DNA of 64,000 bases from positions 36,967,558 to 37,031,557 of the forward strand of contig CM049310.1 of the NCBI GenBank assembly GCA_026874595.1, in the 5' to 3' direction. Below the pieces are notes generated by a model. The model was not told the origin of the DNA. It was given only the letters and a program-made list of their open reading frames with translations, and did not search any database. How positions within the stretch are numbered: the first letter of the stretch is position 1; the number at the start of each line of letters is the position of its first letter. The stretch is from Sipunculus nudus. Lineage: Eukaryota; Annelida; Sipuncula; Golfingiida; Sipunculidae. The position numbers and the translations under genes were made by a program. Below, piece after piece: positions 11,986-24,421 of this stretch.

Positions 11986-13210
11986 AAAGGAAAATCATCC
12001 GAGCTCTTCTTCTCAGCCTACAAAAAGAATTACCCTAAAACACCACTGGTCAACATATTTTATTGCACCGAGATGTCGATTGCCAGCCTGCTTTTGAACT
12101 CGCACTTACCATTAGAATTTTTTTTCAGATTAAGTTTAAATTCCCTGTTTACCAAAATATAATAGTTTATAATAACCTAATAGTGGACCCCGGCCTTGGG
12201 CAAGTAGCATAAGTGGCTCATCACGCTCTAATCAAGCTTTTTCCGTATGAGACCCACTGTCAATCAATATTGACCATAATTTGCTATTTTGTTTAAAATA
12301 TAGAAATTCTAAAAGCCCCACTGTTGTATTTTCAAGTTGGTGAACCTTGACACCAACCAATATTTTATATATGTTATCTTCACCAAAATGTATTTTAGCT
12401 TGATGCTGATAATTCTGGAAATGGCGTGTAACACCTTCAAGATTACAAACATTTTCCAAAACCTTACCTTCATACCCGCCCCCCGCAACCCCCCCCCCCC
12501 CCCCCCCCCCGGGTCCTGTATAAGGAGTGGACGGGGGTGGGGGGGGGGGGAAATATTCCTCCTGACTATTTTAGAACCACCTTTTGTTTCCACTGTATTC
12601 TAAGACATAATGCACATTTAACCGCAGTTCGAGTTATTTCGGTAATCCAGTTTACCGGTTCTTCATATTACCGGTATCCTTAAATTATCTTTCCTTTATG
12701 GATTTCATATTGTAATAAAGAATTGAACCCGCCCTTTTGGCCTACTGTCAGCCCAACTCCCCCCCCCTTACCACACATTTTTGAGCATATACATTTTTAA
12801 ACCTTAGTTCACAATATATAATAATGATGTTAACTATCTTTCATTGATTTCATATATGCATAATTATTCATGGTACCTTTATCAAACAAGCGAGAATAGA
12901 TTTGGCTCACCACATGTCACACAATTATAGGTTCATGCTGGTCAGTGTTAGCTGCTAATTATAGCTGATACTGAGGGTATCAGGGGAATAAATAGTCTGA
13001 TAAAAGTGGCACTAGGTCCAGAATGTTCACTTAGAAAGACATGTAGAGAGCAGGGTTTCTTATAGCAGTCACCATCACAGTCTGCATCACCAAAGCAGGA
13101 TTTTTGACCAGCCAGTTACCTATCTATAAGGAACCTACTTAGGCTGTGTGCAGTTCTAAGCCATCCAGTCATCTTTGTGGAGCCAGCTGTAGCATTGCAG
13201 ACTCTATTAC
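11986..13210. other. Intergenic, low-complexity sequence
   Basis: No gene supported. It contains a run of about 22 C at 12489-12510 followed by a G-rich segment at 12525-12551. That C-then-G arrangement resembles the centre of the caggggcggat MITE family seen just downstream. The overlapping open frames at 12309-12603 come from these runs. Confidence 0.6.
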
Positions 13211-13508
13211 CAGGGGCGGATATAGAAATTTAGAATAGGAGGGGAGGGTGGGGGCTCATTTTGCGAGGATGCGTAGCGGGTGAGCCGAGGCGCGAACCGG
13301 CGGGGGGAAGGGGGAGGGGGGAGTAATGGCCCCGGTGTAGAAATGTTTTGAAAATTTAGGTTGTAATCGTGCAATCTGGAGTCGCTTAAATGCATTATAA
13401 GCAAAACATATATTGTAATTGTTCTATACACTTGTTTTTTTTTTCCCAGATTTTTTTTGGTTAGGTCGAAAAGGAGGGCCCCTGCGCCCCCTCCTAAATC
13501 CACCCTTG
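13211..13508. mobile_element. MITE-like element (CAGGGGCGGAT ends)
   Basis: A 298-bp element with imperfect terminal inverted repeats: CAGGGGCGGATATAG on the left, and the complement of CAAGGGTGGATTTAG on the right. It is flanked by the 5-bp direct repeat attac (13206-13210 and 13509-13513). The inside is G-rich on the left and C-rich on the right. Non-autonomous, with no transposase. Confidence 0.7.
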
Positions 13509-13912
13509 ATTACAAGCTCCAAGGTAACCAGACATGTATCATGTTTTATGTCAGACCGACTACAAACACAGTAATTACAGTATTTAAACAACATAATTTG
13601 CCAAAAGATACTGGCAGCTGCCACTGCAAAAAAAAAAATCTTATCAAATTTAGATTTCATATTAATGATTCATCATCTACCTGGTGTAATTAATTCAATT
13701 TATACCTGGAAGAAACATTGGCATAGTGTTTGTCTCAGCGGTCACAGTTAACACTGTACAGTGTAATAAATGGATACATATAAACTTGTTGAAATATAAT
13801 ATAACGTGTGCCTTTGAAGTGTTTTGATTACCAAATGAATATATCTATGTTTTCCGGGAGTGCCCGCCAATTCATGATCGCATTATTTTATAACACTCCC
13901 CTCCTGCAGGCC

Positions 13913-13915
<3 letters not shown>

Positions 13916-13968
<53 letters not shown>
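13916..13968. repeat. (CT)n microsatellite
   Basis: About 26 uninterrupted TC/CT dinucleotides. The open frame crossing it codes only Ser-Leu repeats and is not a gene. Confidence 0.97.
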
Positions 13969-13972
<4 letters not shown>

Positions 13973-14344
13973 GTTTATAACATTTCCAGCTATTCTGAAT
14001 CTGAATTTCTGAATCATTCCTTTCGGTTCATGACAAGATTTGTATTATTTATACATCCGTATTTATTCATTCGTATATGTTTGATATGGTTCAACAGTGA
14101 AATATAATTTCTTCTTGATGTTCTTTAGAAAAAAATCTGAATCTAGATTATATTTTTTTCAAATTATATATCTTCATATTACAATGTACATGTTGCTGTG
14201 AATTTTGTCAACATTATGATTCACGCACCGAGACTATACTTCAGTTTTCACAAATTTTATACAAACTAATACATGAAGAGACCAGACTCACCTTTGCAAA
14301 AATATTTTCCACTTTATTTCCATGTGGTTATCATTATAGATATG

Positions 14345-14506
14345 GCTCCCCTGTTCAGAAGGGGGTCCCGGGGGATGGGGGGGTGCAGTTGGTCCAGACC
14401 CCCCCCCCCTTATTCAGCCTTTTTTATGGGTTTCAGATCATTTTTTTTCGCTCTGGACCCCCCCCCCCCCCCTTTCTTTCTAAATCATGGATCCGCCCTT
14501 GCTATT
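14345..14506. mobile_element. Partial MITE of the GGGGCGGAT family
   Basis: Two long C runs (14399-14410 and 14458-14473) and a right end catggatccgcccttg that matches the family terminus at 13494-13508. No clear left terminus, so it is likely truncated or rearranged. Confidence 0.5.
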
Positions 14507-14937
14507 TATATCATGAAATCCAAACACTCAATGTTCATACAATTGTGACTCAAATTACCGGTAGAATAACTTTTATCTTGAACCCCATTCTTTAATATCA
14601 ACCTTTTTATCAGTAATAATCTATTCTTTGAATAAACAGTAGTATAATAAAATTTTTAAAAATCCAAGACGAGTTTTGCCATCCGCATTTAAAGACCAGT
14701 ATATTTAAATTTATACCCATAACCCAAAAACATAGCGTCTTTGTCATATACAGAATCATAAAATATGTCTAAGGTCAGAGATATCAATACAGAATTTGTT
14801 TAACAGAAACGGTGAAGCCGAAAAGAAAAGTGTTGTCAACAGTTCTTTAAGTGAATACGGACAGTATTTTTAGTTTCGTACACCGTCGCCAACCTTTCTT
14901 GCCGAGTGGCGGCATCTGGCATGACAGTCGCTGAGAC
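14507..14937. other. Spacer beyond the gene C 3' end
   Basis: AT-rich. Bases about 14895-14937 on the minus strand are still homologous to the gene A C-terminal tail codons (compare ccagatgccgccactcgg with ccagatgtcgccactgga), so they are former coding sequence after the derived stop. Confidence 0.6.
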
Positions 14938-15125
14938 TTAACTTGGTGATGGTGCCCGTTGGTTACACAGCGCTGCGTGGTCAGCGCCTTCTGTCAGCGT
15001 GGTGGTGGACGGGTGGCATTTCTTGCAGGATGTTTGCCCCTGCTGGTCCTGGTAGGTACCGATTGGGCACGGTGTACAGTGGTCATCGCTTCGTTCATTC
15101 AGGTAATAACCTCTGTCACATGGCG
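14938..15125 (-). CDS. Gene C, terminal exon: GCC2/GCC3 module with early stop
   Basis: Minus-strand copy of the gene A exon 5377-5654: acceptor ctttccag, phase 1, starting APCDRGYYLNERSDDHCTPC. All GCC module Cys are kept. It stops at TAA (14938-14940) after NQRAPSPS, where gene A has GAA. Homology continues past the stop, so the stop is derived and removes about 30 tail residues. The exon itself is intact, but upstream lesions in this gene make its translation doubtful. Confidence 0.8.
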
Positions 15126-15711
15126 CTGGAAAGAGTAGTGGTAAGAAATAAGAGAGATTCAGATCCGCTCTGATAAATACATATTTAAAACCTCTGAATT
15201 AACCCTAGTATCGTGATGTCATGTCACTTAAAGGGAAAAAGGACCACATGGATCCCTCCGACAGGAGGGTATGCGTTCGTCCTCGTCGGTATGTGTTTCT
15301 GCATGTGTTTGTTCACAACGTGAATCACTCAGTCATGAATGGAATCTCATGAAATTTCAAGGAATATTCCCAAATGTACGGTTACTTATGCATGAATGAA
15401 CCTTGATATATGGGCCGAATAAATGAATGCAAACACGGTTTTGGGAGTTTCCCCTAATAGGAACCCCCACATGTCGAAGGCTTGCATTCCTTAGAATAGA
15501 GTTATAATTGATAATTGATAATAAAATGACTGAATGGGTCCTGCATGCAGACTGCAGTTAACGGGGAAACGAATGAAGCTTCAAATACAATATGACATAT
15601 AAAGAATGTTTAAGTTTGTAAAATAAATAGCGCTGATACGCATTTGGAGAATAACCTTAGAAATAATAATTCTATTTGAAGTTAGTTCTTGAGGATGTAT
15701 ATAAGGCTCAC
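15126..15711 (-). other. Gene C intron
   Basis: Includes a segment (about 15355-15450) resembling 16260-16310: ggaatattcccaaatgtac against ggattattcacaaatgtac, each followed by acttatgc and gaatg. This is a dispersed repeat pair. Confidence 0.55.
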
Positions 15712-15844
15712 CGCACAGCTGGTGCCTGGTCATCACCTTGCCTGCTCCACACAGAAGGTATGATGTGCTGAATGAGAAGGGGTTGTCGGCGAGTGACAGG
15801 GCACTTTCACCATACAATTCAAATTTACTCGGTTCGGTCTTAAC
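15712..15844 (-). CDS. Gene C, second exon of the two-exon module
   Basis: 133 bp, identical in length and phase (0 in, 1 out) to gene A 4526-4658. It reads VKTEPSKFELYGESALSLAD and ends AGKVMTRHQLCG. Splice sites are ttccatatcag and gtgagc. The frame is open. The close match to gene A indicates a duplicated, inverted gene copy. Confidence 0.85.
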
Positions 15845-17593
15845 CTGATATGGAAAATATCGTTTATTACTGGTGCAGAACCTCCTAGGCAAAACGCAAT
15901 CCATACAGCCACAATTTACCAGCAGACACCTTAGAAAATAACTTCTCTAAGGCAACCTATTAATTAAACTTGTCAATACTGACAAGTGGTAGACAGAAGT
16001 TTGGGTACAATGGACTCTCGGAAGAGCACACTAAAATAAGGGTACTGCATTAAAGTCCAAGGGACAGAAAACCAGTTCCTTTAATCACGGACCTTATTGC
16101 CTACGCCTCTCCCATTCCCGTTCGTGTGAGTGTTTGTGTACGTGCGTGCGTGTATTTTTAAGAAAACTAAAGCAGAAATGAACGGACTCTCAGGGCATAT
16201 CGGGATCGAGCCAATGAAAATTGATTCGATTCTTGTGTATATCCGCGTCTAAGAAAGGATCTCCAGGATTATTCACAAATGTACATCACTTATGCACGAA
16301 TGTACGCAAACTCCTAAATTGAATAGTGTGCTACCTGATATAGACATAGCCCTGATCTACATAACCACACATAGCCAATTAACATTTCAATTACATACAT
16401 CACTTGCGGGTGCTCAAGTTCCACTTTTTTGCGTCATTTTATACCGAATCATTATTAATGAATGTACCAGTTTCTTTGCATCTCCTCCAAATAGAACTGG
16501 CAGTGACTGATAAGACACAGAAGGTGTCAACTCATATCTTATACTTATAAAAGGAAGTTGGCCAGCCTTTGTAAAAAAAGACACGTTGCGTACGACACTG
16601 TGCCAAACATCATTTCAAAAGTTATTGTTATCGCATATGAGAATAAACAATTTTAATGTACACATAATTTTGATTGATTTTTGCTTAGTAACTTAATAAC
16701 ACTGAGGTTACCATCGCCTTAGGCAAAGATCGGAATGTCCCTATGTGACATTAAGCTGAATTTGCCATAAATGCCAGAGCGCATTTATATTTTACAATGA
16801 TTAAATCTAGGGTTTGCATGTCAACATATTTAGTCCCAAATCTAAGGTCTCGATTTGTGCCCCAGCAGTTTATTGTCACATTGACAGCTGCATGTCATCC
16901 TCAACATTCACTCTGTACAAAACCTGCATCATATTGGTATATGTACACAGTGAAAATACTATTGCGGCTGTAGTACAGTGTAAGTGGCGTCATTTATGGC
17001 TGAAATCTGAACAGCATTAAAAAAAGTGGAATATTAAGTCAAAGAAATTAGGCCAATGTAAGTAAACTAGCTCATATTTTCTGATTGATTGCGAAGCAAA
17101 GGAAAATATTTAGACTCACAGATTATAAGTCAACAGATGCATTGCAACCTGCAGCTTACACTGACATACCAGTTACAAGGTCATCATGCCTGTACATTCT
17201 GGTGCTCATTATCATTTCTTGAGAGATTGCAATGGATAACAGACAACATAATACATGCAAACACTTGAAATTATCGAATTTGAGATCAGGCAAATATAAA
17301 ATTCTATAAAGATAACATGGTATTCTTAATATAATTCAACTCATTTCTAACTCAATGATTTTTAAGAGTGGTTATTATTAGTGCTCTGTTAACGGCAGGC
17401 CGGACCTCCTCAAGACGGACGAAGACTCATCGGTTAGGAAAACCCATCGTTGACGGACAAAGGTCATCAGCTGCGTTATGAAAGCTCAGCTGAAAAACTT
17501 ATAAGAAAGAAGAGGATCGTTAAGAAATAGTTATGAACAAGTAAAATATAGAGATAAAAGAATATAGAGAAAATAAATAAAATTGTAAAAAAC
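15845..17593 (-). other. Gene C intron
   Basis: 1.75 kb, AT-rich. It holds a dispersed repeat at about 17150-17225 that pairs with 31416-31495 (shared ctgcagcttacactgacata). Short open frames at 16292-16510 and 16814-17020 look non-coding. Confidence 0.6.
17150..17225. repeat. Dispersed repeat, copy 1 (ctgcagcttacactgacata)
   Basis: The 20-bp core is identical at 31426-31445, with looser similarity through atgcctgtaaaatccggtg-type sequence downstream. Both copies lie in gene C introns. Confidence 0.55.
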
Positions 17594-17933
17594 CTTTTGT
17601 TCGACATTATTCTTAAAACTAGAGTGTGCTCCTCCACATCGTATTGAGGTTCATGAGTTGACAGTCCCAGGCGGTTGAGCGGCACCACGTCTCCGTAATG
17701 GTTCTTCAGCAACAAGTTGAAACGGACACGTTCCAAGGTCTCGTCCTTTCTGACGGACTCACATTGAGTTGTTAGGTCCTCTACCTCACACCTGTTGTTG
17801 CACACGGGAATTTCGTTAATGGTGTTTTCTAGCCTTTCTTTCAGTTTTGAAAGGTCCACCTTTTTCGTGTTGCATGCCCCGTCTACTCTATAGTACAACG
17901 TCAGTGGCAGATGTACATCAATAAAGAATTCCC
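17594..17933 (-). pseudogene. Gene C, first exon of the two-exon module, 1-nt length change
   Basis: Copy of gene A 3258-3598: acceptor ttttcag, starting EFFIDVHLPLTLYYRVDGAC, then KLKERLENTINEIPVCNNRC. It is 340 bp, where the flanking phases require 341 as in gene A. From about residue 85 on, the frame no longer matches gene A; the end realigns in another frame (NNVEQK). Either a single-base deletion shifts the frame, or another donor (for example the gt at about 17608) is used. Both Cys of the C-x3-C motif are lost in the shifted part. Treated as a damaged exon. Confidence 0.7.
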
Positions 17934-18235
17934 CTGAAAAAAAGAAAGATATAAACATTCTGTTAGGGTAAAAATAAATTAATTAAATGTCTTCTGATTA
18001 ATATTTACTGAGTGGCCTTGTTGATAAGGAAGTCTTCAATCCGTGTCAATTACTTCGAAGAGAAAACCGCTGATCGATAAACCTTATTTATGAGACATTA
18101 TACGTAGATACTTTTATATAATACATTAAACTTCACATAATGCACCATGAATGAAACAAGGACTGTTTCCAGGCGCTATATTAGTAGCGTGGCGGGGATT
18201 TAAAGCTCTTGTTACCTTTCCAGGTATTGACTTAC
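17934..18235 (-). other. Gene C intron
   Basis: About 300 bp, AT-rich, nothing recognised. Confidence 0.7.
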
Positions 18236-18439
18236 TGGTGCATGCTGCGTTCATGAGTCGATGCGACCATTGGAAAGACGTTTTTTGCCCACAGGTGATG
18301 TAGTTGTTGATTCCAGATACGTGGAAGTAGCCCTTTTGACACTTCATGTAACATATGTAACCATTAGTTCTGGCGTTGTGTTTGCAGGTCTTCCTGCCAT
18401 TTGCCGGGTTTTGTTTCAGTTCAGGACAGGAGAGTTACT
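18236..18439 (-). pseudogene. Gene C, Sushi-like exon with nonsense codon at its start
   Basis: Copy of gene A 2531-2749: acceptor cttcttacag, donor gtaagt, phase 1-1, 204 bp (five codons shorter near the end, missing TARLP). It contains GINNYITCG and SFQWSHRL. Its second codon is TAA where gene A has AAA (agtaactctcc against agaaattctcc). Translation entering from the upstream CCP exon would therefore end with Lys-stop. Exon structure and six-Cys pattern are otherwise kept, implying recent loss or use as a natural terminus. Confidence 0.8.
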
Positions 18440-21400
18440 CTGTAAGAAGATAAATGGGTATTATTATTCGCTTTCAGGTCATTTATCCGAATTTATCCGA
18501 ATCGCGAAAAGCGTTTCTTCTCGGGACCTATCCAGCTTATAGGCTGTTGGCCTGTTTGCATGTTTTATATATTCTTTTGCTTCTCTATGCTGATAAATAC
18601 AAGCCAAGTGTGCAAGTTTATCATAATAAAACCTGACCGTGACAACAAGACTCGGTATAGGTACATATATTGGACTGGTCAGCCTAAATTCAGTCGTGAT
18701 ACAAGCCATATCGAGGAAAACATCGCAGTGGTCTAGCATGATGTTGCATTCATATCGTGGTAAACAGGCCATAATCTTAACATAAGACTACGATTCAGGA
18801 ATTAACCCAAAAGAATACAAGTGAACTAAGAAAACACACTGAAACTAACCAGTCATTTCCTGTATCGCGTACAAGTTGCCTGCTTCAAGTAATCCGTGCG
18901 AGCCATGCTTGTATTCAGGCAGAGACACATTCGACAAACAATTGTCTAGTTTTCGGAGTTAAAACGGACTTTTTTCGCTCATGGTAGGTGTTGTTAGAAA
19001 GGATACTAAAAAGCTAACGATTGGTTTGGTTTATGTCAAGCGACAGCATACTTGTAGGCTAGGAATACCAGAACCGTCAGTGTCGGTCGCCACTAACAGT
19101 TATCGCCTATTTTAATTTAAACTTAGTGTTTATCCATAAACCTTGTCCGTAAAACTCAATAATCAAACCTTGGGAATTCAATTCCCCTTTAACTCTTTGA
19201 GCTTGGCCTTTTCTAGTTCTAGTCCTAACAGTAATAAACCAATCATGCTAACATAAACTGACGTGGGATGCCAATATATATATTTCTTTAGATTTTAATG
19301 ATAATGATAGCTAGCAATGCTTACAGGCGCCGGACAGAGTAGCAAATCGCTAAAACTTAGTATGGCCATGACAGTTAAATATTGGGATCACCCACTTTAT
19401 ATCCTTATAAAGCATGACCAATAAATCTATCAAAGCTATCAAACTAATCCTGATGTCAAAAGAGTTAAAGAAGATCAATAGTTTTTCTCAACAGGGTGGC
19501 ATTTCTCCGTCCAATAGTGCGGTAACTCCTTGTTGTCTACATCTCAGCGTCTCCTTGCAGATCAGCTTGTACCAAGTGTTACGGGTGAAATTGATTGAGG
19601 ACCCGGCATTCCTGGCAGCACTCCCGTTTTTAGGGTGACCCAGATTATTGTATTTTATTACTGCAACAGATCATGTGCCCACTACTGAAATTTTGCTTTA
19701 TTTCAAATTAAATGTTTGACGTCACTTTTCTGCGGATTAAATAATAATCAACAATATAAGAACAAAAAACTTTCCACAGATTAAACAGCCTACTTGCAAG
19801 AAATCGAATAACCTAATCAGTATTTGAACAACACTCTGAAGTTTTCTAACACATATGGAAAAACAACAATCTTTTGGAGTTTTACTAAAAGTCTAATTAA
19901 ACCTGCTCTTCTATTATTTTCTGTTCTAAAATACCGGACAAAATGTAAATGGTATCACAATATAAAAAAAACACAAGATCTTAGCCTTAGCCCTAGTGTA
20001 TTATAAAGAATAATATTCTTGAAGGCATGAATACTTTTTGTGAACGATAAATCGTAAAAACACATAATTTCCCAAAACCAAGCGTGTCCTTATCTGATCG
20101 ATGTTGTTTTTCCGGTGATCTAACCAATCCTTAAGCTTTTTAGCTCAGCTGACTGTAAGTCATCTGAGCTTTAACAATCACTCTTTGTCCGTCGTCCGTT
20201 CGGTCGTCCGATCGTCCGGTCGTCCGGCCGTCTGTCCGTTAACAGGGCACAAATCGTAACCGCTGGACCTAGAATCTTCTTACTTGACATCCAAAAAGGT
20301 CCGTGAAAAATCTCCTAGAAAACCTGAAATTAGGTCTCTGTTACCCATATCCTTCCAGCTATGGGGCTGCAAATTACCCCCCAGAGTAATAGAAAGTTTC
20401 ATAGAAAAGCTCAAGTATCTAAACAACTAATGCATTGATCACCATGATTCTTTGCATGGAAATTGATCATGGAGTGTTTCATCAGTTTCTGTAGACAGAT
20501 GGCGCATCCTGTATTTTTTTTAATTAAAGATTTTTTTACTTTAAAGAGACCTTTAAAGATGTGGTCGTCTGTTAGCAGGGCACAAATCGTAACTGCTGGA
20601 CCTAGAATCTTCTTACTTGACATCATGTGAGGTCCATGAAAAATCTCATGGAAAACTAAAATTAAGTCTCTGTTACCCATATTCACCCAGCTATGAGGCT
20701 CCGAAGTACCCCCAGAATAATGGAAAAATTCATACAAAAAGCACAAGTTTCTGAACAACTAATGCATTAAATCACCATTATTCTTTGCAAGGCTATTGAT
20801 CATGGAGTGTTTCATCAGGTTCTGTAGACAGGTGGCGCCACCTGTATTTTTTGGAATTTTCTCAATTTTTTAGACCTTTAAAGATGCATTCATCTTTTTA
20901 CAGGGCACAAATTGTTACTGCTGGACCTAGAATCTTCTATCTTGCATGCAAGGAGGCCCATGAAAAGTCTCTAAGGAAACCTAAAATTAAGTCTCTATTA
21001 CCCAAAACCTCTGAGCTATGGGGAAATACCCCCAGAGTAATGTAAAAATGGAAACAAAAGCTCAAGTATCTGAACAACTAATGCATTGATCACCATGATT
21101 CTTTGCATAGTTATTGATCAAGGATATGCGGTCATATGTTAACAGGGCACAAATCATATTGACTAGACCTAGAATCTTTCAACTTGACATCCTTGTAGGT
21201 CCATGAAAAGTCTTCAAGGAAACCTGAATTAGGTCTCTCTTACCAATACCATTTGAGCTATGGCGCTCAAAAGTACCCTCAAAACAATTTAAAGTTTTAA
21301 ACAAAAGCAGTGCACAAATCATAACCATTGGACCCAGAATCTTCTTATTTGACATCCAGGGAGGTCCATAATAAGTCTTCTTGCAAACTTGAAATTATAG

Positions 21401-21840
21401 GTGTCTATAACTTATATTTTTCAATTTATGCGGCATGTTTGAAGACCCCAGAAATAATGCAAAAACACACAAATTGCGAGATTCCTCAGGAATGGGTGAA
21501 TGGATTGTCCTACCATTTGGTGTGCTAATGCGTCTTAATGAACGTAAGCTAACTTGCATGAATGATGGTGCCACCTCCATTATCTTAATTAGTTCCCTAT
21601 GCAAGGACATATTGTCAACATGTCAGTCGGCTGAGCCTCATGACCCAAAGGTCATTTGTTTATATTAAAATTTTAGCGTAAAATGTTCGTCCTTATATAA
21701 AGGGTAGGTTTTGTCTTTTGAATTTTACAAAGATTATTTTTTTAAGCTAGTCTGATTCCGGCCCGAGCCCTGAGTGTCAGTAGCGCCGACACGTGTCGCT
21801 AATTATGTTCCATTAATGACAATTATAAAACCAAACTCAC
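18440..21840 (-). other. Gene C intron; no EGF exon found
   Basis: In genes A and B an EGF exon precedes the Sushi-like exon. I searched this 3.4-kb interval on the minus strand and found none. The right half is filled by a repeat element (20135-21660). Confidence 0.6.
20135..21660 (+). mobile_element. Repeat element with tccgtcgtccgt terminus and internal tandem units
   Basis: It starts with tagctcagctgactgtaagt, then a catctgagctttaacaatc stretch and catccgt-type repeats (gtccgtcgtccgttcggtcg). A degenerate internal repeat beginning cagggcacaaat follows at 20243, 20576, 20901, 21143 and 21308. The same terminus occurs inverted at about 25445-25550 and 28065-28205. The terminal motif is one I associate with widespread molluscan repeats (memory, not a search). 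No transposase seen. Confidence 0.7.
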
Positions 21841-22023
21841 TTTCGCAGGTTGGCAGCTTTCCGCCTTCATACTTCCATTCTCCATTTGCCTGGCAGGTGG
21901 CTTTTTTAGCGCCTTCTAGCCTGTAGGGACTGAAACAGAAGTACTCGACTGTTTTCCCGTACTCATAAGAGTCTCCACGGATATCGCCATTTTCAACTTG
22001 CCTCGGAGAGTCACACTTTACAG
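21841..22023 (-). CDS. Gene C, Sushi/CCP exon 2
   Basis: 183 bp, phase 1-1, acceptor tatctttgtag, donor gtgagt. It encodes a classical complement-control module: VKCDSPRQVENGDIRGDSYE, then YGKTVEYFC, TCQANGEWKY and PTC. Four Cys plus the Trp before Cys4 match the Sushi consensus. CCP modules bind protein or glycan ligands outside the cell. Fully open. Confidence 0.92.
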
Positions 22024-24421
22024 CTACAAAGATATAACACAAGTAAAGAAAGGTTGAATTGACTAAAACAGTCTCATGATAAATAATCTGGACAACTAAT
22101 TTGAGAATTTTCGTTTATCTGACATTAAATTTTGGATATTAAAGCAGAGCTGGTACAATCTTCCCTGACGGTGAGGAAGATATACTGCAGGGAAAAAAAT
22201 TCTTTCTTCCGGCCATTTCTTCCCTACTAAGTCATGTTTACTTCTCTGTGCTCACAGCACACGAAATTTCACTTGTATACACAGTTCCAGACCACGTGAC
22301 CGACGCGCACACGTGACACTAGAATGTCAGCACCGAGCTCAGTCCACCCTTATTGTGACATACACAGAGATTCCCCAGCGATCTCGCTACTAATCAACAC
22401 AGTTCCTCTATGAAGTACGCGCTCGCCACTCAAAGCAAAGTCCAGAAAGCACTGACAGATAGGCTCACAGCTGCCTCTGTAGGATTACTAAAAAAAATTC
22501 TTTTACAGCAGATGTGTCATGGATTTATCCAGAATTAAATACCTTAATATGCTCCCGCACGACACTAATCAGTACCACTCTCGTTTCGCGTGTATCGTCC
22601 TGTTACTGGACGCATTCACGGTAGACACACATCGCCGGATTACAAGTCCGTTGGTAATTACGTTATACACTCTCAAGTCCGTTATGGAAAGTATCTTCCT
22701 GGCCGTTCTGAGACACTAATGTTTTACGTCAGGGACGTCACTGACAAACAAGCATAGGACACTGGACCGTAGACAACACCTAACTGGCGCGCTGACCAAG
22801 GCGTTTGTGAAGACTTCCTCTTATCAATGGCTTACATACGCCTGCTGACGTTACTTCATGAAGCAGGTGTAGCGGAAAATTTCCGTGCAATTGAATTCTG
22901 CTCAGTGCTGCTCAGTCTGCCGTTAGCCGGATCTCTCAGGGTTGGGCATTTCTTGGCTGTGTATAAAAAAAAACACTCATTAAGTATGTAGCCTAATTTA
23001 AAAATAGTTTAAGAGATTCAAAGCTTAACCAGTTGCGTCAGTTGTACTTCAAGGGGGATCACTCGCAGGCATGAGAGGGTACTCAAAGTTGAGAATATAT
23101 ATAAATATACAATGTATAAATATATAATTATATATACAATATATTTATATAAACAATTTTATTGTGTGTGAATAAATACAGAATTATATTACATATTATT
23201 ATACAAATAAAATACAATGTTAAGGGGTACATGTATTATGTTTCCAGTATAGGTTAATTCTAAACCAGGGTTATTATATATAAAATATCATAGTAAACTG
23301 AGAAAGGAACCAAAGTCTATAATTAAGAAAATTAATATATTTCATTTTCAATATATAAATAACTAAACAGGGAAGTTGATTACATTGACAACACCCCCCC
23401 CCCCCCCCACCCCCGCTGCTCCTATGTAGACGCCCCTGATATAATCACTGTCGTTGCGTTTTTATTCGTTTCCCTGATAGGCGCCATATATTAGCAGACG
23501 AAACACAGACTACTTCAACAGTTTTTTTGGAGTGGACGTATGTATGAGTTCAACCAGTTTGTTTGACTCTTAAAAGAACCCGGACGTTCACATCTTTACC
23601 GGTGTGACACTGTCGGCCCGACAGTTTTTTACATACCGTGGTCTGGTAATGTACTTGTGATTATTTTTTTTTAATTTAGCTGTCTGATGTAAAACAATTA
23701 TTTCATTAATTAATGAAAATATCATTTATTATCAAAGTTAAAGTTCCACAAACGAGAGACATGGTATTCTCTAATTTTATTCTGGAGGGAACCCATGTTG
23801 ATCGATTACCGTAAATAAAGTAGAAGTTAACTGCAAGTAAGAAGTTAAGTAAAAAAAAAATCGTTCCACAAAATATCAATGAGTATATGGACTGTAAGAA
23901 AGAAAAAGCGACCCAGAAAGACTTTAGCTGATGACTGTGAGTTCAATCCTCGGAAGTATAGGTAAGGATGTCATAACAATGCTTGCGAATATTTTTTTAA
24001 ACCGCATTTTGGGAAATGAAAGTAAGGTACAAAGATACAGAGTATTCACTGTGGCACGCTCGTCTTTACTAATATTGCATTAACAAAGGGGTTTATATTG
24101 ACTCCAACAAACTCACATAAACTCCTTGCATAAAGTACTAAATATCGGGACAAAGTAAACGCGATTAAATATGAAAATTGAAAATGGAACATCTCGCTTA
24201 AAATACGTAAACATGTTTATTTTTACACTGCATGTTTAATTTTAGTTTATTACATATATAACAATATTCTACTTTATATGCGATTTACAATTAATTTTAA
24301 TATTCAATAGTCCTCGACCTATAACCTCATTCCTTGAATAATAAGTTACAGCATTTCTCCCAAAAGATATTCCCACATTTTATCTCCAAATCATTTTGGT
24401 AGTGAGCAAAGCAGACGATAC
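22024..24421 (-). other. Gene C intron
   Basis: 2.4 kb. Bases about 22250-22950 are less AT-rich than their surroundings, with no recognisable exon. The right part holds the second copy of the 5-kb dispersed repeat (23035-23455). A C run lies at about 23394-23410. Confidence 0.6.
23035..23455 (+). repeat. Dispersed repeat, copy 2 (gene C intron)
   Basis: Colinear with 4984-5310. It starts near cagttgcgtcagttg and ends gtagacgcccctgat, and contains catagtaaactgagaaagga and an ttcaatatataaataact block. The short inverted match between the ends suggests a MITE. Confidence 0.6.
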
